Shown here: piece by piece, positions 22,651 through 31,579 of the stretch
How positions within the stretch are numbered: position 1 is the first letter of the stretch
How the letters are laid out: each line of letters begins with the position of its first letter
NCBI GenBank assembly: GCA_002919235.1
Contig: PKEX01000027.1
Location: 1 to 38,725, forward strand
Direction of reading: 5' to 3'
From: Clostridia bacterium
GTDB lineage: Bacteria > Bacillota > Limnochordia > DTU080 > RSA5
Length of the DNA stretch: 38,725 nt
Program-made: the position numbers and the translations under genes
The notes under the pieces: model-generated
Seen by the model: the letters and a program-made list of their open reading frames with translations, nothing else
Databases searched by the model: none
What the model was told of the DNA's origin: nothing

Positions 22651-23433
22651 CTAGACGCGCCCCCGCGCGTACTCGCCGCCCTTGGCATACGGGTACCGCT
22701 GCCGGTTCAGTTCCTTTCGGATCTCGGGGTTTAGGATGCGCAGGTACGTCCCCTTCATCCCCAGCGAGCGGGACTCGATCACGTCGGCCGAAGCCAGCTT
22801 GCGCAGGGCGTTCACCACCACCGAGCGGGTGATCCCCGCCTCGTCGGCGATGCGGGACGCGACCAGCACGCCCTCGTCGCCCTCCAGCTCGTCGAAGATG
22901 TGCTGCATCGCCCGGATCTCCGAGTAGGAGAGGCTGTTAATGGCCGAGCGGGCCATGCGCTTGCCCTCCGCCTCGTCCTCCTCCTCCTCGTCCAGGGCCT
23001 GGGCGATCACCATGCCCACCGTGGTGGCGGCGTACTCCACCAAAACCCAGTCGTCCTCGTTGAACTCGCCCTCCGTGCGGGCCGCGAGCACCGTTCCCAC
23101 CCGGCGGCCGCCGCCCACCGCCGGGGCGATCAACGACGGGCCAAACCCGATGACGCGCTCCGCCTCTACGCCCGTGGAGAGCGCCCCCACCTTGAGGAGC
23201 GCCGTGGCCGGCTCATCAGGCAGGTGGCCGGCCTCAAGCCAGTCAGGATCAAACCCGGTCGCGGGAAACCCGCCCTTCAAGGAGTGGCCCAGGATCTTGC
23301 CGGAGCGGCTGATGACGTAAATCTCCGCGCCGTCCAGCACCTCCGAAAGCACCTCGGCCAGCTCCGTAAAGGAAACCTGGCCCCCTTCCCGCTGGAGCAA
23401 CTCTGTGATCTTGTTCACTTTCTTGAACAGCAT
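22651..23433 (-). CDS. codY: Global transcriptional regulator CodY
   Basis: The protein has about 260 residues and is a DNA-binding repressor that in Bacillus senses branched-chain amino acids and GTP. The N-terminal GAF domain (about 1-150) includes AEIYVISRSGKILGHS and VGGGRRVGTVLAA. The C-terminal winged helix (about 190-250) is highly conserved: ASRIADEAGITRSVVVNALR and SRSLGMKGTYLRIL. Two features are odd. By hand alignment the GAF effector region is about 11 residues shorter than in B. subtilis, and the linker is an acidic run (DEEEEDEAEG). The start chosen (MLFKKVNKITELL) matches the family; the frame upstream is open but not conserved. It is a lone gene with a leader of about 170 bases. 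Confidence 0.93.
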   Translation of the reverse strand: MLFKKVNKITELLQREGGQVSFTELAEVLSEVLDGAEIYVISRSGKILGHSLKGGFPATGFDPDWLEAGHLPDEPATALLKVGALSTGVEAERVIGFGPSLIAPAVGGGRRVGTVLAARTEGEFNEDDWVLVEYAATTVGMVIAQALDEEEEDEAEGKRMARSAINSLSYSEIRAMQHIFDELEGDEGVLVASRIADEAGITRSVVVNALRKLASADVIESRSLGMKGTYLRILNPEIRKELNRQRYPYAKGGEYARGRV

Positions 23434-23550
23434 CTGTACCGACCCATCCTTTCGCTTCCACCCGCGCATTGAAAGTTACTGCATCTACCGTGGACGCCGG
23501 GCGCGTCTTGGCACCCCAGACCACTCCGGCGATGCATGCCGTACCTTGCG

Positions 23551-23573
23551 GGCGCGGCCGGCAGGGCCGCGCC
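23551..23573 (-). repeat. GC hairpin in the codY leader
   Basis: Perfect 9-base arms (23551-23559 and 23565-23573) flank a five-base loop inside the codY 5' untranslated region, about 30-55 bases after the predicted proximal transcript start. No T-run follows it, so it is not a terminator; a role in mRNA stability or leader structure is possible. Confidence 0.5.
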
Positions 23574-23611
23574 GGGTAAAATTGGCAAAAAAGTCAGGTT
23601 TCTCTGCCATT

Positions 23612-23640
23612 ATCATACGTTAAGCTGCTCTCTGCGTCAA
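23612..23640 (-). promoter_or_regulatory. Proximal promoter of codY
   Basis: TTGACG (23635-23640) and TATGAT (23612-23617) are separated by 17 bases on the minus strand, a near-consensus sigma-A promoter. Transcription would begin around 23605, leaving a leader of about 170 bases before codY. Confidence 0.85.
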
Positions 23641-23683
23641 CGGGCTATCCAAACAAATACAGTGCATTTCGACATCAGCTACC

Positions 23684-23712
23684 ATTGTACCCCTCCTGTT
23701 GCAACGTTGCAA
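23684..23712 (-). promoter_or_regulatory. Distal promoter of codY
   Basis: TTGCAA (23707-23712) and TACAAT (23684-23689) are separated by exactly 17 bases on the minus strand. It lies 72 bases upstream of the proximal promoter and would give a second, longer codY transcript. Its -35 is one half of a perfect palindrome, which suggests control by a bound protein (inference). Confidence 0.7.
23699..23712. promoter_or_regulatory. Perfect 14-base palindrome, candidate operator
   Basis: TTGCAACGTTGCAA is its own reverse complement. It covers the -35 element of the distal codY promoter and ends 25 bases before the -35 of the divergent tRNA-Leu promoter, so a protein bound here could affect both. 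It does not match the Bacillus CodY box (AATTTTCWGAAAATT). Confidence 0.5.
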
Positions 23713-23737
23713 GTCTGCCTGCAAAATCAAGAACGGC

Positions 23738-23766
23738 TTGACAACCGGCGGCCGGGGTGTTACCAT
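23738..23766 (+). promoter_or_regulatory. Promoter of the tRNA-Leu gene
   Basis: A consensus TTGACA (23738-23743) and TACCAT (23761-23766) are separated by 17 bases, about 20 bases before the first base of the tRNA. Confidence 0.85.
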
Positions 23767-23786
23767 AAATGACGCCGCAGTTCCCT

Positions 23787-23873
23787 GCCGAAGTGGTGGA
23801 ACTGGCAGACGCGCTGCGTTCAGGGCGCAGTGGGCAACCGCCCGTGTGGGTTCGAATCCCACCTTCGGCACCA
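23787..23873 (+). tRNA. tRNA-Leu (anticodon CAG)
   Basis: The gene is 87 bases long. The acceptor stem GCCGAAG pairs with CTTCGGC and is followed by discriminator A and an encoded CCA. The anticodon stem CTGCG/CGCAG frames the loop TTCAGGG with CAG at 23821-23823, which reads CUG. The T arm has GTGGG-TTCGAAT-CCCAC. The long variable arm is as expected for a class II leucine tRNA. It stands alone with its own promoter and terminator. Confidence 0.97.
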
Positions 23874-23885
23874 GAGCGGCGCCTT

Positions 23886-23926
23886 GCCGAACCCCTCATC
23901 CTCTTGAGGGGTTCGGCGTTTTTTCT
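23886..23926 (+). terminator. Rho-independent terminator of the tRNA-Leu gene
   Basis: Perfect 12-base arms (GCCGAACCCCTC and its complement, 23886-23897 and 23906-23917) with an eight-base loop are followed by G and six T residues. Confidence 0.93.
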
Positions 23927-24013
23927 GTTTTCCTTCGACACGGATCGACGTTCACCGACATTTTACACTAATTTTACATCCGTGGGAAGGTTCCCTGGCG
24001 AGGATTGGCCGGT

Positions 24014-24042
24014 TTTCCATCGACTCCCACCGCGGGTATAAT
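24014..24042 (+). promoter_or_regulatory. Promoter of the aminotransferase gene
   Basis: A consensus TATAAT (24037-24042) lies 17 bases after TTTCCA (24014-24019), which matches four of six -35 positions. The transcript would begin near 24049, which rules out start codons upstream of that point. Confidence 0.75.
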
Positions 24043-24076
24043 AGTTTCAAATCGTACGGCAAGGCGGGTGGTAGAG

Positions 24077-25219
24077 GTGGACCGGCCCCGGTATGCCCGG
24101 CGGGTGGCGCGCCAGACCGATTCCAGCCTCAAAGAAGTGCTCGAATCCTTTCCCGGAGTCATCTCCTTCGCCGGCGGCCTCCCCGACGAGCAGGTCTTCC
24201 CCGTAGAGCAGATCGCGGCCGTCGTCGACGAGATCGCTCACGCGCCGGTCGCCTGGCAGTACCTGCCCACCGAAGGGCACCCCGCCTTGCGGGAAGCCAT
24301 CGCCGGCTACATGGCGGAGCTGGGCGTCGAGGCCGGCGTCGACAACGTCCTGATCACCCAGGGCTCCCAGCAGGCGCTGGACCTGGTGGCGAAAGCGCTG
24401 GTGGATCCGGGAGACCGGGTGCTGATGGAGGCCCCGGGGTACCTGGGCGCGATCGGGGCGGCCCAGAATTACGAGGCAGAGCTTTACGACGTGCCCGTGG
24501 GCGCCGGCGGCATCGACCTCGACCGCCTGGCGGACGCCCCGAAAGGCGCGAAGTACCTCTACACCGTCTCCACGTTCCACAACCCCGCGGGCTGCTCCAT
24601 CCCCCGGGACCACCGCCCGCGGATCCTGGAGATCGCGGCGTCCAAGGAGATCTACGTGGTCGAGGACGGCGCGTACAGGGAGCTCTGCTACGACGGCCAG
24701 CCGGAGCCGCCCATCAAGAGCTTCGACCAGGAGGGCCGGGTGATATACCTCGGATCGTTCTCGAAAGCTCTAGTCCCGGGAGTGCGGGTGGGCTGGATCG
24801 TGGCCGACCGGGAGATCATCCGCACGCTCGCCCTGCTGAAGCAGGCCACCGATCTGGCCACCAACACCCTCGGCCAGCTTTTCGTGCTGCGCTGGCTCGA
24901 GCGGTACGGGCTCCGGCCTCCCGTCGACCTGTACCGCCAAAAGCGCGACCGGGCCCTTGCAGCGCTGGAGCAAGCCATGCCGCCCGGCGTTTCCTGGAAC
25001 CGGCCGCGCGGTGGATTTTTCCTTTGGCTTGAGCTTCCCCGGGGGCTCGACGCCGGGGAGATGCTGCGGCACGCCCGCCGCAACGGGGTCACCTACGTGC
25101 CCGGCGCCGCCTTCCGGGGCCCCCGGAACGCGCTGCGCTTTTCCTTCAGCCAAGTGCCGCTGGAAGAGATCGAGCCGGGCGTCCAGCGGCTGGCCCGGAC
25201 CATCCGCGAGCATCTGTAA
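24077..25219 (+). CDS. PLP-dependent class I/II aminotransferase (2-aminoadipate/MocR-like group)
   Basis: The protein has about 380 residues. The PLP-binding Lys is at about residue 230 in GSFSKALVPGVRVGW. Other landmarks are the phosphate-binding QGSQQALDLVAK, NPAGCSIP, VEDGAYRELCY and the substrate-carboxylate Arg near ALRFSFSQ. The sequence fits the stand-alone enzymes related to LysN and aromatic or branched-chain aminotransferases; the exact substrate cannot be read. The frame is open back to 24005, but the promoter's -10 lies inside that stretch, so the GTG at 24077 is preferred; it gives the family-like N-terminus RPRYARRVARQTDSSLKEVL. The nearby codY makes an amino-acid role natural but unproven. 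Confidence 0.88.
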   Translation: MDRPRYARRVARQTDSSLKEVLESFPGVISFAGGLPDEQVFPVEQIAAVVDEIAHAPVAWQYLPTEGHPALREAIAGYMAELGVEAGVDNVLITQGSQQALDLVAKALVDPGDRVLMEAPGYLGAIGAAQNYEAELYDVPVGAGGIDLDRLADAPKGAKYLYTVSTFHNPAGCSIPRDHRPRILEIAASKEIYVVEDGAYRELCYDGQPEPPIKSFDQEGRVIYLGSFSKALVPGVRVGWIVADREIIRTLALLKQATDLATNTLGQLFVLRWLERYGLRPPVDLYRQKRDRALAALEQAMPPGVSWNRPRGGFFLWLELPRGLDAGEMLRHARRNGVTYVPGAAFRGPRNALRFSFSQVPLEEIEPGVQRLARTIREHL

Positions 25220-25348
25220 GAGCCGGCACACCCGGACCTGCCCCGCCGTAGACTGTGACCGCAAGGCTCCCGGCCGCCCAAGAGGAAAACGGCCGGTGCA
25301 TAGGGAACTTCCGTGTGGATAGGCCCGCTCGAAAAGGAGGGTAGGAAG

Positions 25349-25669
25349 ATGAAGCTGATCCTCGCCGTGGTGGAGGACGACGACGCCGCGCGGCTGATGG
25401 ACGCGCTGATCGAAAACGACTTTTCCGCCACCAAGCTGGCCAGCACCGGCGGGTTCTTGCTGCGCGGCAACACCACGCTGCTCATCGGCGTCCAGGACGA
25501 TCAGGTCTCCCAAGTGCTCCAGATCGTCCGGCAGACCTGCGTCCGCCGGAAGCGCCTGATTCCCCAAGCGTCGACGGAAATCCCCGCGTCGGTCACGCTC
25601 CCCATCGAAGTCGAGTCGGGCGGCGCCACCGTCTTCGTCCTCTCGGTCGACGAGTTTCACAAGGTGTGA
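25349..25669 (+). CDS. darA: Cyclic-di-AMP receptor DarA (PII-like, YaaQ/PstA)
   Basis: The protein has 106 residues and is a trimeric PII-like protein that binds cyclic di-AMP. The N-terminal strand MKLILAVVEDDDA, the loop LASTGGFLLRGNTTLLIGV and the helix VLQIVRQTC are characteristic. AAAAGGAGG lies about 8-9 bases before the ATG; the frame extends upstream, but that start has no ribosome site. Its 3' end faces folK only 15 bases away. I saw no promoter in the 129 bases after the aminotransferase, so the two may be co-transcribed. Confidence 0.9.
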   Translation: MKLILAVVEDDDAARLMDALIENDFSATKLASTGGFLLRGNTTLLIGVQDDQVSQVLQIVRQTCVRRKRLIPQASTEIPASVTLPIEVESGGATVFVLSVDEFHKV

Positions 25670-25684
25670 CCCGCCGCCGGCCGA

Positions 25685-26191
25685 TCAAGCCAGCCAATCC
25701 CCGGTGTCGCCGTACACCTCGATGCCCTGCTCGCCGCTCTTCTGCACGTCGTCGAGCCACTCCCGGACCGGCCTACCCTTGACCACCAGCGTCCCGTCGA
25801 GCTCGGCTAGGGGCGCCAGCACGAAGGCCCGCTGGTGCATGCGGGGATGGGGGATCACCAGCTCGGGGGTGTCCAGCTCCAGGCCGTCGTAGAGCAAGAG
25901 GTCGATGTCCAGGGTGCGAGGGCCCCAGCGGACCAGGCGCACCCTGCCGTTTTCGCGCTCCACCGCCTGGCACGCCTGGAGGAGCTGGTGTGGGCTGAGA
26001 CCGGTCTCCACCTCGGCCACCAGGTTGAGGTAGAGGTCCTGGCCCGTGACGCCCACCGGCTCGGTCTCGTACACCCGGGAGAGCCGCGTCACCCTCACTC
26101 CGGGAGCCCGGTTCAGGCCCCCGACGCCCCGCTTCAGGTACTCCCAGCGATCGCCCTGGTTTGAGCCGAGGCTGAGATAGGCCCGGTTCAC
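25685..26191 (-). CDS. folK: 2-amino-4-hydroxy-6-hydroxymethyldihydropteridine pyrophosphokinase
   Basis: The protein has 168 residues and transfers pyrophosphate from ATP to the pterin in folate synthesis. It shows the N-terminal YLSLGSNQGDRWEYL, the YETEPVG loop, and the metal and ATP motif GPRTLDIDLLLYDG followed by IPHPRMHQRAFVLAPL. The GTG start overlaps the folP stop by four bases (GTGA). No folB gene lies next to it. Confidence 0.95.
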   Translation of the reverse strand: MNRAYLSLGSNQGDRWEYLKRGVGGLNRAPGVRVTRLSRVYETEPVGVTGQDLYLNLVAEVETGLSPHQLLQACQAVERENGRVRLVRWGPRTLDIDLLLYDGLELDTPELVIPHPRMHQRAFVLAPLAELDGTLVVKGRPVREWLDDVQKSGEQGIEVYGDTGDWLA

Positions 26192-27309
26192 GGCGAGCGC
26201 CTCCCCCGCACCACCGCATCCGTCATGTCGCTCACCATCCGCATCACCCGTACGTCGTGCACCCGCACGCCGTCCGCGCCGTAGGCGATGGCCGCCGCCA
26301 CGGTGGCGGCGGTCCCCTCCAGGCGCTGGGAGACAGGCACGCCCAGCACGTGCCCGATCACCGACTTGTTGGACGTGCCCACCAGGATGGGAAAGCCCAG
26401 CGTCCTGAGCTCCCGCAGCGAGCGGAGGAGCGTCAGGTTGTGCTCCACCGTCTTGCCGAAGCCGATCCCGGGGTCGATCCAGATCCGGTCTTCGGGGACG
26501 CCCGCCCGGATGGCCCGCTCGCAGCCCCGCTCCAGGTACTCCTTGACCTCCCGCACCACGTCCCGGTAGGTGGGATTCAGCTGCATCGTCCGGGGATCGC
26601 CCTTCGAGTGCATCACCACCACCGCCGCGCCGTACGCCGCGGCGACGGAGGCCATCTCCGGATCCTTTTGCAGCCCCGTCACGTCGTTGACGATGGCCGC
26701 CCCCGCCTTCAGCGCGGCCTCCGCGACGCGGGCCTTGTAGGTGTCGACGGAGATGGGCGTCTTCACCGACCCGGCCAGGCGCTGGATCACCGGGACGACC
26801 CGCCGGATCTCTTCTTCCGCCGGGACCGGCTCAGCGCCCGGGCGGGTGGACTCGCCTCCGACGTCGATGACGTCCGCACCCTCCTCGATCATCTCCAGCG
26901 CCCGGCGGCATGCGGCTTCGGGGTCGAAATACCGGCCGCCGTCGTAGAAGCTGTCCGGCGTCACGTTCAGCACGCCCATGACCACGGTGCGCTGGCCCAC
27001 CGGCAGCGACGCCCCGCCCACCTCCATGGGCGTGCGGAGCCGGCAGCGAACCCCCAAAAGCCCGGCCAGGGCTTCTCCGAGGCGGGCGTGCTCCGCCGGC
27101 CAGCGGCTCAGCGCGGCGAAAAACGCCTCCTGCGGCCCGCTGGCCACGCCGTCGTGGACGGCCACGCCGTCCAGCCGGAAGAGGAGCTGGACCGGCTCGG
27201 GCCAGCCGCTGTCCGCGGCTACCGCCACCCAGCGGGGCCCGCCGTCAACGGCGCATTCGCCTACAAGGTGCACTGCTCCAGGCTGCTGATGGTGGATCCC
27301 ACTCAACAA
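26188..27309 (-). CDS. folP: Dihydropteroate synthase with an N-terminal extension
   Basis: The protein has about 373 residues from a TTG at 27309, or somewhat fewer if an internal start is used. The DHPS TIM barrel occupies about residues 105-373, with VMGVLNVTPDSFYDGG, DVGGESTRPGAEPV, PISVDTYK, NDVTG, DPGIGFGKT and VRVHDV. It condenses the pterin pyrophosphate with p-aminobenzoate. The first 95-100 residues, including GECAVDGGPRWVAVA and VQLLFRLDGVAVHDG, are not part of the usual bacterial enzyme (about 270-280 residues). No strong ribosome site decides the start. Confidence 0.9.
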   Translation of the reverse strand: MLSGIHHQQPGAVHLVGECAVDGGPRWVAVAADSGWPEPVQLLFRLDGVAVHDGVASGPQEAFFAALSRWPAEHARLGEALAGLLGVRCRLRTPMEVGGASLPVGQRTVVMGVLNVTPDSFYDGGRYFDPEAACRRALEMIEEGADVIDVGGESTRPGAEPVPAEEEIRRVVPVIQRLAGSVKTPISVDTYKARVAEAALKAGAAIVNDVTGLQKDPEMASVAAAYGAAVVVMHSKGDPRTMQLNPTYRDVVREVKEYLERGCERAIRAGVPEDRIWIDPGIGFGKTVEHNLTLLRSLRELRTLGFPILVGTSNKSVIGHVLGVPVSQRLEGTAATVAAAIAYGADGVRVHDVRVMRMVSDMTDAVVRGRRSP

Positions 27310-27389
27310 GGCTCACCACGTCTTCCGGCTCGTGCCCTGTCTCGCCGCCCCGCAGGGCGCGCCCGCCCGCTGCGCCGCGGCGACGGCCC

Positions 27390-28127
27390 TCACCCCACGG
27401 CCCGCTGCGCCCAGAACACCAGGATCGCCACGCCGGCGTTGGCCACCGCATGCGCGAGGATCGCCGACGCCAAGCTTCCGGTCCTCTCGTAGAGGCGGGC
27501 CAGGAGCACTCCGATGACGAAAATGGGCAAGAAGCCAATGATATAGAAATGGACTGCGGCGAACACCAGGGCGCTGGCCCAGAGGGCGCGGCGGCCCAGG
27601 TGCCGCTTGAACACCGGGTACGCGTACCCGCGAAAGAAGAGCTCCTCGACGAAGGGCGCGGTGCCCACCGCGATGAACACCGCCAGCCCGAGGTGCAGCG
27701 GCCCCGCGTCCTTGGACAGCAGTTCCCGCAGCACCCCCTGCTCCCGCGCGAGCCACTCGGCCAGCCGCTCCGGGCCGAGGAGAGCCAGGAACAGCAGCGC
27801 CGACGCCTGCGAGGCAGCGAGATTCACCAGCACCAGCCCGGCGCCGCCGGCCAGGCCCTGCAGGGCCACCTTGGCGTCGTCCACCAGCGCCCGGAGGGAA
27901 GCGAGCGAGACGCCGAGGCGACGCAGCCGCTGCACGGTGAGAAGGGCCAGCGCCGCCTGCTGGACCAGCGCCGCCCCGCTCTTCGCCAGGGGTGACTCCG
28001 AAGCGCCCGCAATCCCCGCCACCAGGCCCGCGGCGAAGGGCACCGCCACCATGCCCGCGAGGAGGATGAGAAAGACGGCCCTTGGGCTGTCGTCGATGGG
28101 CCGGACCCGCTCCGGCTCGGGCGCCAT
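27390..28127 (-). CDS. CPBP-family intramembrane metalloprotease
   Basis: The protein has 245 residues with about eight hydrophobic segments. The three CPBP (CAAX protease/bacteriocin-processing) motifs are complete: EELFFRGYAYPVF, then ALVFAAVHF, then AILAHAVANAG, giving the Glu-Glu and His metal ligands. Substrates are unknown. The ATG has GGGAGGCGG upstream. It lies 23 bases after guaB, so it is probably co-transcribed with it. Confidence 0.87.
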   Translation of the reverse strand: MAPEPERVRPIDDSPRAVFLILLAGMVAVPFAAGLVAGIAGASESPLAKSGAALVQQAALALLTVQRLRRLGVSLASLRALVDDAKVALQGLAGGAGLVLVNLAASQASALLFLALLGPERLAEWLAREQGVLRELLSKDAGPLHLGLAVFIAVGTAPFVEELFFRGYAYPVFKRHLGRRALWASALVFAAVHFYIIGFLPIFVIGVLLARLYERTGSLASAILAHAVANAGVAILVFWAQRAVG

Positions 28128-28150
28128 GCTCCCGCCTCCCCCGCCTCCCG

Positions 28151-29638
<1,488 letters not shown>

Positions 29639-29685
29639 CTAAGCCGCGCCCACGGCGTCCCGGACGCGGCCGGATGTTTCATGAA

Positions 29686-29715
29686 ATCATATCAGACGGG
29701 ATACAAGCCCGTCAA
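29686..29715 (-). promoter_or_regulatory. Promoter of guaB
   Basis: TTGACG (29710-29715) and TATGAT (29686-29691) are 18 bases apart on the minus strand. The leader of about 65 bases contains a small GCGTC/GACGC hairpin near 29655-29668. The -35 region lies in a 20-base stretch that recurs before the DUF1385 gene. Confidence 0.8.
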
Positions 29716-29759
29716 CACCCGGAAAGAGCCCCGGACCAGCTTCGGACAGGCCTGCGGCG

Positions 29760-31082
29760 TCAGATCCCCGCGGGCCGCTCCAGGTCGTTCAGGACCAGGC
29801 CCGTGAGGAGCTTGGGATAGAAGTACGTGGACTTGTGAGGCATCACGTCCCCCGCCAGGGCCACGTCCAGGATGTGCTTGGGGGCCGGGGCGGGGACGTA
29901 GATGAGCGCTGCCGCGCCCTGGTCCACTTGCTCAAGGCCCTGGCCCGCGTCGCGCAGGTAGTCGATGGCCCCGCCCGCCGCCTGGGCCTCCTTTCCAATG
30001 CCGAAGGCCCGGGGCAGCACCAGCTCGTGCAGGGCCGTCACCGTCAGGGCCTTCACCGCCGGGGCCATGGCGCCGGGAATTTCGGCCACCAGGCCCTCCC
30101 TGTCCTTGGGCGTGAGCCACACCCACAGGTCCCGGCCCAGGTAGCAGCCGAGACGGCCCGACGCCTCATCGACGTGGGCCCGGGCGAAGGCCAGCGCCTC
30201 CGCCCTTCCCATCCGGCGCGCCTCCACCCGGTACCAGGCCCCCACCGCTTCCTCCAGCGCCCCGGGATCCGGCGGCTGGCCGGCCTTGATCAGCCGGTGC
30301 GTGGGCAGGACGGTCATGCCGCCCTCGTCCAGGTTGGCGGCGAACATCATCACGTGGGTCCAGCCGCCGGGCCGCGTCCCCTCGGCCTCCTCCCGCTCCT
30401 CTTTGTACGCCAGGGCGGTCTCGTACCGGTGGTGGCCGTCGGCGATGAAGAGCGGCCGGTCCGCGAAGACGGCGCGGATCTCCTCGATGGCCTCGCGCCC
30501 CGTGACCACCCAAAGGTCGTGCTCTTGCCCTTCGTCGTCCCTCACCGAGACGGCGGGCGGCCCCGCCAGGACCGGCTCCAAGATCCGGGAGACCCGCTTT
30601 TCGGGGTCGGAGTAAAAGGCGTAGATCTGGCTGATATTGGCGGCGGTGGCCCTCATGAGCTGCAGCCGGTCCTCTTTCGGCTTGGCGAAGGTGTGCTCGT
30701 GCGCCAGCACCTCGCCGTGGTCAAAGGGGCTGAGCCGGCAGCAGCCGATGAGGCCCACCAGCTCCTTGCGCTCGCCGCCCGGCAAGGTGTAACGCTGCCG
30801 CAGGGCGTAGTAGGCCGGCTGCGGCTCGTCCACCAGGATCCCCCGGGCCCGCCACTGGCGCAGGCGCTCGCCGGCCCGGCCGTGCCAATCCCCCTGCAGC
30901 CGCTCGCCGTCTTCCTCCAGTTTCCCAAGGTCGATGCGGATGATGTTGTACGGGCTCCTCCGGTAGAGCTCCCGTACTTCCTCGTCGCTCAAGATATCGT
31001 AAGGCGGGGCCACCACCCGCGAAGCCTCTCCCACCTTGGAGAGGTCATAGCGAATCCCGCGAAAAGGCAGGAACTCGGGCAT
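29760..31082 (-). CDS. DUF1015 family protein
   Basis: The protein has 440 residues and belongs to the uncharacterised DUF1015 family. The N-terminus LPFRGIRYDL followed by VVAPPYDILS, the internal AHEHTFAKPKEDRL and the motif ADGHHRYETALAYK are signatures; the His-rich motif suggests metal or phosphate chemistry, unproven. It is cytoplasmic, with no signal or membrane helix. GGAG lies 10 bases before the ATG. It ends 45 bases before the guaB promoter, with no clear terminator between. Confidence 0.88.
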   Translation of the reverse strand: MPEFLPFRGIRYDLSKVGEASRVVAPPYDILSDEEVRELYRRSPYNIIRIDLGKLEEDGERLQGDWHGRAGERLRQWRARGILVDEPQPAYYALRQRYTLPGGERKELVGLIGCCRLSPFDHGEVLAHEHTFAKPKEDRLQLMRATAANISQIYAFYSDPEKRVSRILEPVLAGPPAVSVRDDEGQEHDLWVVTGREAIEEIRAVFADRPLFIADGHHRYETALAYKEEREEAEGTRPGGWTHVMMFAANLDEGGMTVLPTHRLIKAGQPPDPGALEEAVGAWYRVEARRMGRAEALAFARAHVDEASGRLGCYLGRDLWVWLTPKDREGLVAEIPGAMAPAVKALTVTALHELVLPRAFGIGKEAQAAGGAIDYLRDAGQGLEQVDQGAAALIYVPAPAPKHILDVALAGDVMPHKSTYFYPKLLTGLVLNDLERPAGI

Positions 31083-31183
31083 GCCGCATCAACTCCACCG
31101 TCTCGTGGTCAATGACGCCGCCATGCATTCTCTTTCGGCCGGAAACTTCCTCCCCCTGGAAACCCGGGGCGCCGGCGGCGGGC

Positions 31184-31224
31184 CCCGGGAAAGGAGCGCC
31201 GCGGCCCGCCGCCCCTTTCCCGGG
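31184..31224. repeat. Inverted repeat upstream of DUF1015 and the small cysteine-rich gene
   Basis: Perfect 11-base arms CCCGGGAAAGG and CCTTTCCCGGG (31184-31194 and 31214-31224) flank a 19-base GC-rich loop in the 284-base gap between the divergent DUF1015 and small plus-strand gene. A weak -35-like TTTCCC (31216) and -10-like TAGACT (31239-31244), spaced 17 bases, overlap its right end, so the repeat could be an operator. No T-run follows it. Confidence 0.45.
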
Positions 31225-31250
31225 AGCGGCTCATATGGTAGACTGGAATC

Positions 31251-31331
31251 GGGATGAAACGCATCCCTCGGGGACGCGCTGCGTCCCGCGGCGGGGAGGG
31301 GGCGAAGGCCCGCAAGGAGCCGGCCGGCTCC
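31251..31331 (+). other. Candidate structured leader with three stem-loops
   Basis: Three compact inverted repeats follow each other: GGGATG/CATCCC (31251-31267), GGGACGC/GCGTCCC (31271-31287) and the 16-base perfect palindrome GGAGCCGGCCGGCTCC (31316-31331). They lie between a weak promoter and the small cysteine-rich coding region. I do not recognise a known riboswitch class. High GC makes chance hairpins common, so this is a candidate only. Confidence 0.35.
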
Positions 31332-31366
31332 CGGGCGACGACGCGCGACGAAAGGACGGATCGAAG

Positions 31367-31510
31367 GTGATTTGCCCGCTCAAAAACCGGAAGATCACGC
31401 CTAGCCGCTGCCTGCTCTGCCCCCACTTCGGCGGCCTGCGCAACCAGGGCGTCCTCTGCTACCGGGCGAACCGGTGGATCCCCTACGAGATCGTCCGGCG
31501 CGAGATCTGA
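31367..31510 (+). CDS. 47-residue cysteine-rich peptide, unknown function
   Basis: It starts at a GTG with AAAGGA about 10 bases upstream and encodes 47 residues: ICPLKNRKITPSRCLLCPHF, then a tail with one more Cys in VLCYRANRW. Four Cys at positions 3, 15, 18 and 31 could hold one zinc ion. Codon usage has the GC-rich third positions of real genes here. The frame is open further upstream, but that region holds the hairpins and no ribosome site. It lies directly before ccdA, which has its own promoter. No family recognised. Confidence 0.6.
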   Translation: MICPLKNRKITPSRCLLCPHFGGLRNQGVLCYRANRWIPYEIVRREI

Positions 31511-31540
31511 GCCCCAGGGTTTCTGCGGGCCTTCCGCGAG

Positions 31541-31570
31541 TTGACGGGCCGAGCCTCGCCCACCTATAAT
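31541..31570 (+). promoter_or_regulatory. Promoter of ccdA
   Basis: TTGACG (31541-31546) and a consensus TATAAT (31565-31570) are 18 bases apart, 96 bases before the ccdA start codon. Confidence 0.82.
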
Positions 31571-31579
31571 GGGCCTGCA

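Noticed and set aside
23620-23687. A 21-codon mini-gene (MVADVEMHCICLDSPLTQRAA) with AGGAGGGG before its ATG, upstream of codY
   Set aside because: Its ATG lies inside the -10 (TACAAT) of the distal promoter, so the transcript would start after it, and the proximal promoter lies within it. The ribosome-site match is most likely chance.
24005-24076. An upstream ATG giving the aminotransferase 24 more residues
   Set aside because: A promoter -10 (TATAAT, 24037-24042) lies inside the extension and the extra residues are not conserved in the family.
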